A stretch of 64,000 nucleotides of DNA, from positions 4,836,001 through 4,900,000 of the forward strand of contig OU342630.1 of NCBI GenBank assembly GCA_910589415.1. The letters run 5' to 3'. Each line of letters begins with the position of its first letter. The stretch's first letter is position 1. The notes beneath the pieces were generated by a model. That model had not been told where the DNA came from. It was given only the letters and a program-made list of their open reading frames with translations, and ran no database searches. Of the stretch, positions 46,310 through 58,275 are shown piece after piece. The translations under genes and the position numbers were made by a program. Source of the stretch: Malachius bipustulatus. Lineage: Eukaryota; Arthropoda; Insecta; Coleoptera; Melyridae.

Positions 46310-47041
46310 CATCAGATCTTTTACTGCCTTCTCATTGGTTGTTTTATGGTTGCCTAATCCAAGTCAACAATTTCGTACTCGTCTATTTTCTCTTTATTTT
46401 GTGGTGTTGGCTCCCTCTAGTAACAAACTCTTTTCCCTGCTGTATTTTGTATCATTTTTCCCACTTTATTTCAACATACTACGATTCTATACTATCGGTA
46501 TTTTGTTTTAATTGATGCCCATAGAGGTCGATCAAAGGTCATAATTTAAAGATGTTTATATTTCATACTTCCTGTTTCAGCTCCGACAGCTGGTGAAATT
46601 ACTTTAATTTGTTTGATTCTGTAAGTTTCTACACTTAACTAGTTTTAATTTAAATATATATATTTCGACACTTTGTTCATGTTATCACGGACTTCTAATG
46701 GATAAAAAGTAAAAAAAAAAAAATTATACATCGACTGGGGGTCGGTGTATCTCAGTCTCCTCCATTTTGCTCGCAATCATTCTTTTATTCGCAGAATGAA
46801 AGGTTGAGTGGTGAGCAAAATCCAATATTTCTCAAGGTCTTCAATAGCGAGGGGTTCAGCTTTCCACATGGAATAATGATTTTACCCAAGAAGAATACCC
46901 AGAGTCCTCGAAAGAACTCCACTCCCCAGTCGACCCGTCGGAAGAGGAGAGCTCCCGGATCTGAGTTTGTTTTTTTATAAAGTATTGAAGTTCTTCTTTT
47001 GTTGTTTATTTTTTTTTATACTTAGCAGGTACGGAAAGGGA
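46310..47041. other. non-coding segment between pol end and polypurine tract
   Basis: No env-like or other coding region is visible between the end of integrase and the 3' LTR, so the element looks like a retrotransposon without an envelope gene, or one that has lost it. Confidence 0.5.
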
Positions 47042-48733
47042 TTAAAGTGCTTGCATTATAGTTACCAATTGGGTCGTGATCGGGAGTTTTGGATAATGTA
47101 TAAACGTTCGGATGAGGTCTCCCGATGATTTTATTTTAAACGGTCCTGAATATAATAAGGCCAGCTTCTGGCTAAAGCTGTCATACGCTCTTGACTGCTG
47201 GGGAGTACGTAGAAGGACAAGGTCTCCTAAGTGGTAGATGACGTGTTTTTGTTTGTCCTTCGACCTTTTCCTTTCTCCCTCTTTTATAAGACGCTCACTT
47301 ATTATCTCCTGAATTTGTCGTTTGTCCGTATGTATTGCCGATGGTAGGTATGGCCTCAACAACTGATGAACCGTATATTTTGGTGGTTGGCCGGTCAACA
47401 CTTGAGCTGGAGGGAACCCGGTACTGGAGTGGGGAAGCGCATTGAGACACGCTTGTATTTCTGGCAGCCACTGGGGCCACATTGTGTGCCTTCGATGGCA
47501 GTACGTGCGTAACAGCCTCCCTAGCTCCCTCATGTAACGCCCAGCGGGGTTCGATTGGGGATGCCTGATTGAGGAATAAGTGGGTTTGATTTGCTGCTGT
47601 TGTAGACCGTTTCTCCATAAATGGGCAGTAAACTGAGACCCATGATCACTTAAGATGACCCTCGACCGTAGAGTCCGTATGACTAGGTCGCGGACGAATC
47701 TCAATGCAGCTTTACTTGTTGCTCTCTTCATAGCTGTTATCAGGACGTATTTGGAAAACACGTCTACTGCCAAGAACACATATTTCATGCCACCTCTACC
47801 GGTGGGGAGTGGTCCGAAAAAATCTACTGCCACTAATTCTCCAATAGACTTCGATATGATGGGGTTGATCGGGCCTTGGCCGATAAAATTAGGGTGCTTA
47901 GCCTTTTGGCACAGTTCGCAAGAAGCGCATTGGCGACAAATCTCTTTTCTCATCCCCTTCCAATACGCAGCCTGCCCGATTACCCATTGTATCTTGTACC
48001 CACCAGCGTGGTCCAATTCTAGATGGTAATAGTCCACTAGGCGTTTTCGCATTGTCCACGGTATAAACACTCTAGCGCTGTCTGGATTTGGTGGTTGGTG
48101 CAGTAATATTCCCCTTTCTAGGCGGTAATGTTGCCTTATTCGTTGTTGACGGGCAGTAAGTTGTTGTGCATTTGATTCTAGTAAATGATGCAAAAGGCGC
48201 CCTTGCGGGTCCTCTCGTTGTAATCGCTCGAGATCATTTAATTGGTCTTTCAAATCTCGAGGCAACGGCACTCTCATTAATGCCACAAACGGTTGTTGGT
48301 CTGGTGGTCTGTCATGATAGTCGCTGGGATACCTGGAGAGTAAATCGGCCACCCTGTTTCTACTGCCTGGTATGTGTTGCACTTGAAAGTGAAACTGTTG
48401 CAGGAATAGCAGCCAACGTGTCATACGTTCGTTTAAAAAACGACACTTTTTTATAAAAGTAAGTGCATGGTGATCCGTCTTGAGCAGGAAAGGGACGCCC
48501 GTTAAGTACAAGCTTAGTTTGGACACGGCGTACACCACTGCTAACAACTCCTTCTCTGTAGTGGTGTAGTTTAATTCGGCGGCACGGAGACTACGGCTTA
48601 GAAAACAAACAACACCTGGCCGACCTTCTGCCTGATTCTGGTAAAGCACAGCACTAATTCCGTAATGTGAACTATCGGTTTCGAGGATGTATTGTCCTTT
48701 TGGGTCTGGGTGAATTAATTCAATGTCCCGCAA
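47042..48733 (-). pseudogene. pol: gypsy pol: RNase H and integrase
   Basis: RNase H motifs come first: LETDSSHYGISAVLYQ, TEKELLAVVYAV and LKTDHHALTFI. The H2C2 zinc-binding region follows (HLELDHAG ... CASCELCQK), then the integrase core with Asp in LVAVDFFGPLPTG, Asp in RVILSDHGSQF and the HPQSNPAGRYMREL segment. In relatives the position after NPA is the catalytic Glu; here it is Gly, so the integrase should be dead. The C-terminal part with LVLLRTPQQ resembles the usual chromodomain-less tail. A stop at 48733 and a frameshift near 48800 separate it from the RT frame. It would have degraded the RNA strand and inserted the cDNA. Confidence 0.9.
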
Positions 48734-48744
48734 GAATTATTTTT

Positions 48745-50331
48745 TTATTGCCAGGAAGCAGTCTTCTTCTTCTTGTCCCCACTTCCACTTGGACTTATTT
48801 TTAATAAGGGACGCAGGGAGTGTGTCGCTGAACTGAACGTAGGGAAAAACGCCCTGTAGTAATTTATTAACCCCAAGAAACCACGTAACTCTCTTATATT
48901 ACGTGGTCGAGGGAAATCCTGAATAGCCTGTACTTTCATTGGATCCTTTCTTATACCGTTCGGCGTTAATATGTGTCCTAAGAACGGAATTTCTGGCTCT
49001 AGGAATTTACATTTCGCTAAATTGAGCGTGCAGCCGGCCTCATACAGTCGAGTTAAGATTTTGTCTATATGTCCCAAATGTTCCTCAAAACTTACTGAAG
49101 CTATCAAAATGTCATCGATGTAGTTGGTCGTGAAATGCCTTAACTCTGACCCTAATACTGTGTCTAGGCAGCGTGAAAAACTGGCCACGGCCGTTTTTAA
49201 CCCAAAAGGCAGCACGAGGTATACATAACTTCTGCCGTTATAGGAGAACGCTGTATATTGCCGGCTGTCTGGATGCAAGGGGACTTGCCAATAGGATTCC
49301 GTTTGGTCGAGGCTGGTAAGACACCGAGCACCATGGAAGCGCTGTAACAACTCCATTGTACTGGGTGGGCACTCCTGGTCACTGATCATATTTTCATTCA
49401 ATTGCCGGGCGTCCAAGCAAATCCGGACACTTCCATCCTTTTTTCTTACTACCGCCATCGGACTTGAGTACGGAGAAGAGGCTCTGGCAATTATTCCATT
49501 TTCTTCCATAGAGGCGAGTTTTTCGTCCACAGCCGGTCGCAATGTAAATGGTACTGGGTATGATCGTCCGCTGAATGGAACATGAGGCTTCATTTTGATT
49601 TCATGATAATAATTTCTTATCCTACCAGGTGTCTTACTAAAGACCCCTTTGTGCTTCAACAATAATTTCTTTAAAGTCTCACGCTCCACTGCTCCCAACT
49701 GTCTTGGCAATGCTGACTCGATATAAGTCAATATGTTTTCGGGAACGTTTTTGTCAACTTTTGAGTTCATGAACTGGGCACAATTGTTGCTGACCTCAAA
49801 ATCATCACACTCCTCTATCGGATGTAGTTCCGGTGGCTTGATGTTTGACTTGATGAAGGGGATTTCTAACGGAGGAGTCAACATTCCTATTATCAACATG
49901 GCCCGTTCCAAATCCAATCTGCACAGGTGACGTGCCAACCAGTCATATCCCAAAATAACGGGTTTGATCAACTGGGGCACAATTAGACAACCAGCGTTGA
50001 ATTCTTTGTCGTACAGGTGGAACGTGATGTAGGCCTGTCGTGTAATCCTTTTGCTGCGGCCAAAGACTCCCAAAATCTGGACGGCTTGTAGGGGAAGCTG
50101 GGGCTTAGGCCCGTGTATGTTTACTTGATTCCATAGTTCTTCGGAAATGGCTGATATTTCGCTTCCTGTGTCCAGTAGAGCTTCAACAGTTTGGCGATAC
50201 AATGCAAGTGGTATTTGTGGTGTAGTTAACGATATATTCTGTTGTTTGATGGTACTCAGGTAATGTGGCAGCGCCATTATGGGTTGGCTGTGGAAGGATA
50301 GTCTGGTCTCGGTCGCATCCCTTACAGCCAT
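48745..50331 (-). pseudogene. pol: gypsy pol: protease and reverse transcriptase
   Basis: The aspartic protease shows VEALLDTGSEISAIS, followed by VILGYDWLARH. The RT has GIIARASSPYSSPMAVVRKK, CLDARQLNENM, LTSLDQTESYWQVPL (first catalytic Asp), VLPFGLKTA, TNYIDDILIA (the YxDD box) and FLGLINYYRAFFP at the start of the connection. All key residues are present. The frame lies in the -1 register relative to gag and overlaps its end, the usual arrangement for frameshift expression. A frameshift near 48800 breaks the link to RNase H. Confidence 0.92.
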
Positions 50332-51842
50332 GGGCGCGGCCGTGGTCCGTTTCCCGACGTATGCCTATTAGCACCTGAAACGGAAGTAGATCGACTCGAA
50401 TTGGGGGTTGTTGTATCTTTTTCAAGTGGTGGTTCTGGGAGTGCTCGTTGCACCTGGTGACCTCCACGTGTAGCGTGCCAGCGTGGCGCTTGGTGTCCTC
50501 CACGTGTAGCGTTCCACATATACGATCCACGTTCCGTTTGCCGTTGATGCGGTCCCCTAGTTGACCACTGTCTACCCCCTTGTACATAGGGCCTTGGTCT
50601 ATGTTCATTTCTCCAAGGGGTTCCACGAGGTTGTCTCCACGAGCTTGACCCTGCCCCTCGCCTGAGACTTGAGTTATTCTGCCGAATCTGATAATCGTCT
50701 CGACTAAATTGGGTGTCAGCTGGTTGTGTTGTCTCCTGAGAATAAAGGTTGTCTATGTCATATAAATCCAGGGGAATTGTGTTCCTTGGCTGACAAGACG
50801 CCTCATATCTCGCAGTGTTTTGTGTTTGCAGGCACGCTTGTCTAATAATTCTAGGTTTCGGTGTATATGATGGTTTCTCTGCCTGATGAATTTAAGATGG
50901 GAATATCATGTCTTGTGCACGCAGGAATCGCAACGCTTCTGGTAACGTCTGCTGTTCTTTGGTTGTCCACAAAGCTCGTATTTGCCGTGGGAAGTGCTCC
51001 ATAATTTCATCAATGAGTAGCTCATCAGGTGTTAACATGGTGAGCCATTTGGACTGGTCGTATATGGCTAGAAAGTAATCAGCCATGGATTGTCCCGCTG
51101 TCCATTTACCTGAACTAAGTTTGGTCCTTAGTTGTCGTTGATGCTTTGCTGACCAATACTCATCGAGGAACTTCTTCTTAAATTGCTGGTAGTCGCCATT
51201 TGTGTTCGCAAATATTGCCCACCAATTTCGGGCTGGTCCTTGTAAACACTCCGTTAGCAGTGACATCAATTCATTTTCGACTAAACCCATGCGTGTTCCA
51301 TACGCCTCCAGATCCTGTGAGAATCTAACGGGATTCGTCTCGTTTGGCTTAAATAACGGTGGCGACGGAGCATTGCGTACATAGATCGCTGACCGCTGAT
51401 TGGTTGACTCTGGTCGGTTACTGATTTCCCGGAGCAGGCGCATTATAGCATCCTGTTGTGTGTCGAGTCCCATACCAACTTGAGTTGCAGCTGCACTAGA
51501 ACCTGGGTCGCCCATTCCCTGGGATTCTTCAGAAGAGATCTCTCGCGGAATTTGCATTCTTCCACTGGCTTCGCCTCGCTGGCTGCTAGCAGATGGATTT
51601 TCTTCAACAGCGGTTGCCACCGACGGTGGGTTCGTAATTGTCGCAGCCTCATTGGGTGTTACAAATTTCGCCATGGCCGTGAATTGCTGCTTTAGATCAG
51701 CCATGTTATGTAGTATCTCATGCAACGCCGTCGGTTCTGACGCTGAAGCTACCTCTGACGGGCTGAGGTTACCTGTTAAAATATTCCTTAAACCTATACC
51801 TATCTCTTGAGTGTGTTGTGTGGACTGACAGACGACAACCAA
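50322..51842 (-). pseudogene. gag: gypsy gag with an in-frame stop
   Basis: The N-terminal part is Ser/Pro/Ala-rich. The capsid-like domain contains PPLFKPNETNPVRFSQDLEA, LQGPARNWWAIF, FKKKFLDEYWS and AGQSMADYFLAI, the retrotransposon gag pattern. A TAA at 50892 interrupts the frame. Beyond it the same frame stays open to 50322 and encodes an Arg/Gly/Gln-rich, nucleocapsid-like tail with repeated ATRGGHQ, but no CCHC zinc knuckle is visible. Gag would package the RNA in particles. The stop suggests an inactive copy. Confidence 0.88.
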
Positions 51843-52017
51843 TGTTTTATCATCTAGCTGATTTTTTTTTTTTTTTTTTAAACTCTCCCCCTATTTAGGA
51901 AACTTCTAGATCATCTTCGTTTTTTATCTCTCCCCCTGTCTACAGAACCTACAGATTATTCCTATTGTCAATTACTTCCCTTATTTTACTAAATGTGTAT
52001 CTAACCTCCAACCATCG

Positions 52018-52036
52018 TTCCCTGGTTTCGGCACCA
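52018..52036 (-). promoter_or_regulatory. primer-binding site, tRNA-Phe type
   Basis: Read on the minus strand it is TGGTGCCGAAACCAGGGA, one base after the LTR end. The 3' end of eukaryotic tRNA-Phe is GGGTTTCGGCACCA, so 13 of the first 14 bases and several beyond match. It sits between the 5' LTR and gag, where reverse transcription starts. Confidence 0.8.
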
Positions 52037-54726
52037 CTGTAACGGTGCTTACCTGGGTCCCTGCAGATTGTGTTAAATATCTCTGCGATTCCCTGATTTC
52101 TGTGTCGGTCTCTTAGTCCGGAACGATGGAGAAATTTTGTATGGGAGGAGATACGATACCAATGAGACAAAATAATTTTACTTAGCCCTTATTTATTTGA
52201 ATATTTACATTGTCTAGCAAGGTGTTGGTAATTTTATCAGTTTTATACATTTTACATCAAGTTGGTATTACTTACAATTCGCCTTACTGCTATTAAATTG
52301 AATACAAGAGGAGCCTCCACCTTGTAGAATCGTTTCTTGGCTGAATTATTTACAAGACATTTTAACTAAGAGAATTCGTTCATATACGAATCTTTTGTTT
52401 GAGTTTGCCTATTTCCTGTTAGTACTTGTGTTACCTAGAGAACTCATTTATCTAAGTTTCTGCCTTTATATGGCGATACTTTAGTTTTATGACTTTAGTA
52501 TCATGTGTGTCTATTTTACTGACCAAGATCTCTGATTTAGAATGAAATTATTTACTCTCTCAAATTATTCCAGTAATTTGATTACAATTTATTTATTAAT
52601 AATCATACATCAGTTTGTTTCACATGTTTAAAGTTTTGTATATGCTCCTTGTATAAAATAGTAACTAGATGGTTTGATTTATTCTACTGAATCTATTCAT
52701 TCCAAAAATGCCTTTGTTTGAAGCTAAAATGCTTTTGCTTTCATGATTTTATTACACAGAATCCCCGTCTTGTTTCGAGTTTGCTTAACGAAGCAGTAGG
52801 TAAATTATAAATCAAAGATAGCTTGTATTGGAGCGAAATGAAGATCCTGGTTTTTTATTAATTCAAATAATGTTGATATTTCGTCATCTAAAAATAGTTT
52901 TCACACCTAAAGTATGTAGACAGCTATCGTATTATATTATAGTTCAATAACATTCCTTTTCCAGAAATTTCCAGAATTTATATTCGATGCTTCCCGTGTC
53001 TGCTGCGGAGTTTGCACAAGTGATTCCTCTCTTGTTATAAGGTCATCCATTCATCCAACTAATTCTACACTACTTTGGAGTCGAGTTTCAACATAAGTAT
53101 GAACGGATGCATTAAATTAATAAACACACAAACTATCTCTGCCTCGAGAATTGGATTATTATTGAAGGACTTGATTTACCACCAGCAACAGTTATTCCAT
53201 CTAGTCTTTAGGAAATTATATTTTCCCGTAAGAAAGTGTCCACATACACTATTTCGTACAACTATTTTGTTGTCTACCTTATCTTAACAGTTTCCTTTAT
53301 TTAAATCTGGTTCGTTTGGGATTTCTGTTTAAATTTATTTGATTAATTATTGGATTGTCAGCTCATATTATTCGATTAGACTGAATTATAATTTCTTTAA
53401 TAATTATTCACATTTTGACTTTGTTTATCAGAAATGTACTTATTTTCCTGTCAACTGTGATTTGCTAAATCTTATATAAAATTTTCAATGAGTTCTCGCG
53501 GTACTTTAGGCTTTACTTTTAAAAATAATTCATCTGCATCTTCAGGTTGGTTCGATTTATCCGTTGATCTGGAGACCCTTGGGGTATTTTGACCTTTACC
53601 ATTTCTCCTCAGTTTCTAAAGAAATACGAAATTAGACAGTACCTAAATCTTTATATGCGAGTACTTATTATACACTTAATTAAAGAACAATAATTTTCAG
53701 CTTCCAACTTGTTACTTTAAAGACTCAATTTAAAATACTTTGTCTATCTCTGGTTGTTTAGAAATTTTATAAAAGTTTCGTTTTGTTGTACACATTCTGA
53801 TGTAGATAAGTTTGTCTGGCATTGCTAATATTATATCTGTGAGCATTATGTTTATGGCTGCTTATAAGATTTGATTGTTACTGATTTAATAAATTTTATG
53901 GCTCATTTCTTAATAAATGGCTTTCTGATTAATTTAGTATTTAGTCATATTCATTTTCACACTTTTAGGCTAATCTCGTTTGTTTTGGTTGAATTCATTA
54001 ATTTATTTTACTTGATTGTTTAATTATAGTTTTTTCAGCTTTCCTGGCATAATATGTGTTGCCAGTTTGGGCAAATCTAATAACTTGTTACAATACGCTC
54101 GCCGGCGTTTATAGGTCTATGTCATAATACGCTCACCGGCGCTTTAGTCTACCTACCTATTCTTATCTTAACTAACTATTTCTTATTTATAGTTTATGAT
54201 CTTCCAATCATTGGCTTTTTTATACACACGCTCTTCACAAATTGTTTTGCGAAAAGTCCCTGGCGTCATATACAAAGACATATACGTTCATAGGAGTTTT
54301 GTCTTTAGTGATGATGATTGCTGATCAATTAAGCCAAACTCCCAGTCGCGATTTCTATGAGAGAAAAATCACATATCTGACTTTTATCTTGGGAAAACTA
54401 GGTCGTTACAATTATTTTGTAAAGATAGAGATGCAGGCATAGCATACAGGCCCCTCCCTGTACCCATGTGCATTCCATTATCATAATATTTATTCATAAA
54501 AGCTTAAAACTTATTTCATTTTAATCCATACTTAAATGTCATGTAGACAAATTTTATAAGACACTTTATTAGTAATTTGATTGTTATTTGATAATCAAAA
54601 GAATATTAATTAAGGTTGTCTTTTCACTAGACAGAATTTATAATAAAATTTTATATGTAACAATTTTATGCAGCACCAATGAGAAATAAGTTTAGTCAAT
54701 GTATTTGTTTGCAAGCCTCTCTCCTT

Positions 54727-54844
54727 AAGACAGAAAGTTACACTTTCGTAAAGGGGAGAATGAAAATATATTATCTCGAAGGCTAATATTTGTTGTAATT
54801 TTAGAAATGTATAGTAACTATTTATAGCTTCTTTCATTAAATAT
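54727..54844 (+). repeat. 118-bp direct repeat in the 5' LTR, first copy
   Basis: From AAGACAGAAAGTTACACTTT to TTTCATTAAATAT it is repeated almost unchanged at 56579-56696. In the other LTR only the second half of this block exists once, at its normal place (about 45573-45648). Confidence 0.8.
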
Positions 54845-54874
54845 CTTCTAATTGCATAATTGTTTATACAATTT

Positions 54875-55748
54875 TTTCTACTCCCAACCTTTAATATGCA
54901 TATTAAATATGAATCACCAGTGCTTTAACGGGTCTCATTAAGATACAAATTTTCATTAAAGCACTGGTCAAGCTATCCAATGGCAGAGGAGCATTTGCAA
55001 TCGAATCGGTTCCTTTTCGCTTACAATCGGGTCGGCAAGCCAACCGAAGTCACAGAGTTGTCATACTCACGACAAAAATTGCCTTGTGATATAAGTTCTG
55101 TATTTCTGAAAAAAAATTCTGAACGTTTATTTAATTTAGAACATAAGTAACATTCAAAGAAAATTTATCAAGATTTTATGTTACCTTAATTAATTTGATA
55201 AGTAGGTATATCGTGTAAAGATGGGAAGATAAAGTATTATATCATTCGTAGAGCTCCGTGATAGTATTCAAAGCGGCAACGCTGCGACCCGCGTTGCGCA
55301 GGGAAACAATATCGTAATTAATGGCTGTCGATGTTATTAAAATTATTAATTAATCTCAAAATCGAAGCGTAAAATTCGGAATTCGAACTTCGCATAATAA
55401 AAATTACGCAGTAGTGAGTAGCCCTTTAAACTTGATACTAAAACATGTCTCAGCAGAATAACCTTAGCGACAAAGAGAAAATTTGTTAAATGCGTAAACA
55501 AATAGAGCAACCTATCTTAACCTCAATGATCCGCAATTGTACACGGGTCATTGTTAAAATATATAATTTTTTAATCTTTTCTATGAAATAAAAAAGGGTC
55601 GTAGAAAAAATAATGTATGGAACTCGCAGATAATGGCTATTAATACGCTCTTATGATGGTTAAGACACTCGCCTACGGCTCGTTATAACCATCATACTCG
55701 CGTATTAATAGCCTTCATTATAAGCTCGTTGCATAATATACTAATATT
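54875..55748. mobile_element. insertion in the 5' LTR with hairpin ends
   Basis: It is absent from the other LTR between TATACAATT and ATATTTGG. It contains ACCAGTGCTTTAA and its complement (about 54918-54966) and a long hairpin at about 55638-55710, where CTATTAATACG and GATGGTTA face TAACCATC and CGTATTAATAG around CACTCGCCTACGGCTCGT. No coding capacity; class unknown. Confidence 0.55.
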
Positions 55749-56012
55749 TGGTTATGAAAATCCATCAGTCCCACACAACACCTAAAATTAATGTCATCCC
55801 TACTGTATTAAATAAACAGTTTCACATAATATAAAAATCTTCATTTTAGTCATCATGTAATTCAATGATAAAAATAATAAGACACAGACAACTCTACATT
55901 CCAACGCGGCTTCCTTTTGTTAGGGAGAAAATTTACATTCATTACTTTTCTAAACTATTTTGAAGATATATTTTAATGCAATCAATGTAGCTCTTTTCGT
56001 AGGCTAGGTAAT

Positions 56013-56608
56013 TTATAGTTATTTACATTACAAGCTACGAAAGTACGCTTCGCCTCGGCTATTTAAAAACTCCGAGCACCTAAAAGAGCTTTCGTAGCGT
56101 GTAATGTATTAAACTTTTCATTCTCTCCTTGCCATATTGAACCACGAATTAAGAAGAAATTAGTAAAATAATACGATTCAGTGATAACAATGGAATTATT
56201 ATAAGGTGCCATGTTTTTAACATTACCATAGTAACGATAGTTTTAAATTATTAATTTATGACATTGTTAAGTCTAAAACTCTGTACCGCTATAATTTTAG
56301 AATCTTTGATCGTAGTTTAGTTCAAAATGAATTTCATTCAAGAAGCTGCAAATTCCAGTAAACCTTTCTGGAACATACAATAATAATTATTTTTATGTTC
56401 CAGAAAGATTTACTGGAATTATTTATTGTAGTTTTACATTCAATTTTCCATCTAAATAAACGTTAATCAAACTGACATTTCTACTTTTTTGTCCAGGCCA
56501 CGAAAGTTTTTCATAGCTAGCAACCACCTAGCAACCTATCACCTAGGATGTTTTACTGTCGCTTTCGGTTGCCTTATCAAGACAGAAAGTTACACTTTCG
56601 TAAAGGGG
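56013..56608. mobile_element. second hairpin-rich insertion in the 5' LTR
   Basis: It is absent from the other LTR. It contains a hairpin ACATTACAAGCTACGAAAG / CTTTCGTAGCGTGTAATGT (56025-56106) around CGCTTCGCCTCGGCT, and a second hairpin CCAGTAAACCTTTCTGGAAC / GTTCCAGAAAGATTTACTGG (56353-56418). The central CTTCGCCTCGG tract resembles the loop of the hairpin near 55670. Confidence 0.55.
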
Positions 56609-56696
56609 AGAATGAAAATATATTATCTCGAAGGCTAATATTTGTTGTAATTTTAGAAATGTATAGTAACTATTTATAGCTTCTTTCATTAAATAT
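56579..56696 (+). repeat. 118-bp direct repeat in the 5' LTR, second copy
   Basis: Partner of 54727-54844. This copy lies at the original position of the LTR sequence. Confidence 0.8.
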
Positions 56697-56822
56697 TTTA
56701 CCAATCTTTGACTATTATTACCAATTGACTGCTTAGTCAACAGGATTTATTTATAACCGCGTTGGAAAATAGAACCCAACATTACATAATTCTATCTGAC
56801 CTGTTAAAAGATTCCTCTCTGG

Positions 56823-58275
56823 ACGAAAATCCACTTTGCGCTGCATCGTGAATCTGAATCGCCATCAATTGTGAAATAATTTTCTGTGACAGGATCTTCG
56901 GCGCGATCGCAAAAATATTTTCAGAATTGGCAACAGTGCGGTCTTAAATACCTTATTTCATGGCGCGAGTTGCTCGATGACTTCAAATCAACCAAAAATC
57001 CACTTTGCGATGCGTCGTGAATCTGAATCGCCATCAATTTTGAAATAATTTTCTGTGACAGGCTCTTCGGCGCGCTCGCGAAAATATTTTCAGAATTGGC
57101 AACAGTGCGGTCTTAAATACCTAATCCCAAGGCTCAAATTATCCGATGGGTTCAAATCAACCGAAAATTCACTTTGCGCTGCATCGTGAATTTGAATCGG
57201 CATTAATTTTGAAATAATTTTCTGTGACAGGATCTTCGGCGCAATCGCAAAAATATTTTCATAATTGGCAACAGTACGGTCTTAAATACCTTATTTCATG
57301 GCGCGAGTTGCTCGATGACTTCAAATCAACCGAAAATCCACTTTGCGCAGCATCATGGATCTCAATTGGCATCAATTTTAAAATAATTTTCTGTGACAGA
57401 ATCATCTGCGCGATCGTAAAAAAATTCAGAACTTGCAACAGTGCGGTCTTAAATACCTTATTTCATGGCGCGAGTTGCTCGATGACTTCAAATCAACCGA
57501 AAATCCACTTTGCGCTGCATCGTGAGTTTGAATCGCCATCAATTTTGAAATAATTTTCTATGACAGGATCTTCGGCGCGATCGCAAAAATATTTTCAGTA
57601 TTGGCAACAGTGCGGTCTTAAATACCTTATTTCATGGCGCGAGTTGCTCGATGACTTCAAATCAACCGAAAATCCACTTTGCGCAGCATCGTTATTACTT
57701 TATGACGTGTTCTATCCAGTGTATGTTGGCCTAAGGAATAAATATATTTTGTATTTGTATTTGTATTTGTATCGTGGATCTCAATCGGTATCAATTTTGA
57801 AATAATTTTCTGTGACAGAATCATCTGCGCGATCGTAAAAAAATTCAGAATTGGCAACAGTGCGGTCTTCAATACCTAATTTCATGGCGCGAGTTGCTCG
57901 GTGACTTCAAATCAACCGAAAATCCACTTTGCGCTGCATCGTGAATCTGAATCGCCATCAATTTTGAAATAATTTTCTGTGACAGGATCTTCGGCGCGAT
58001 CGCAAAAATATTTTCAGAATTGACAACAGTGCGGTCTTAAATACCTTATTTCATGGCGCGAGTTGCTCGATGGCTTCAAATCAACCGAAAATCCACTTTG
58101 CGCTGCATCGTGAATTTGAATCGGCATTAATTTTGAAATAATTTTCTGTGACATTATCTTCAGCGCGATCCGAAAAATATTTTCAGAATTGGCAACAGTG
58201 CGGTCTTAAATACCTTACTTCATGGCGCGAGTTGCTCGATGACTTCAAATCAACCGAAAATCCGCTCTGCGCAAA
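56823..58275 (+). repeat. 168-bp satellite-like tandem array
   Basis: Eight full units and one partial unit start near 56824, 56993, 57162, 57330, 57497, 57665, 57915, 58084 and 58252. Each contains AAAATCCACTTTGCG, CTGTGACAGGATCTTCGGCG, TTGGCAACAGTGCGGTC and GCGCGAGTTGCTCGATGA. Because 168 is a multiple of three, frames stay open across units (57224-57553 and others); these are not genes. The sixth unit is broken by a small retroposed insertion. The array abuts the end of the LTR. Confidence 0.95.
57693..57770 (+). mobile_element. short 3'-end retroposon insertion with (TTTGTA)n tail
   Basis: About 78 bp interrupt a satellite unit. They read TATGACGTGTTCTATCCAG, GGCCTAAGGAATAAATATAT, then repeats of TTTGTA. 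ATCGT occurs on both sides as a probable target duplication. The AATAAA plus simple-repeat tail is that of a 5'-truncated LINE or SINE. Confidence 0.7.

Larger units (their letters stand above)
52038..56822 (-). mobile_element. 5' LTR region of the minus-strand gypsy element (truncated, with insertions)
   Basis: It starts TGTAACGGTGC directly beside the primer site and aligns in blocks with 38995-45763, ending where the satellite array begins. Extra pieces relative to the other copy are 52451-52800, 54727-54844, about 54875-55748 and about 56013-56608. The LTR core shared by both copies is roughly 2.9 kb, which is very long for a gypsy element. As with the other copy, short frames such as 53075-53287 are by-products and not genes. 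Confidence 0.75.

Noticed and set aside
46310..47041. Possible env gene downstream of integrase
   Set aside because: No frame with a signal peptide, membrane anchor or reasonable length exists between the end of pol and the polypurine tract.
57224..57805. Long plus-strand frames in the satellite array
   Set aside because: The unit is 168 bp, a multiple of three, so any open frame in one unit stays open in the next; the translated repeat resembles no protein.
56823..58275. CRISPR-like regular repeats
   Set aside because: The 168-bp units follow each other directly with no unique spacers, and the context is eukaryotic.
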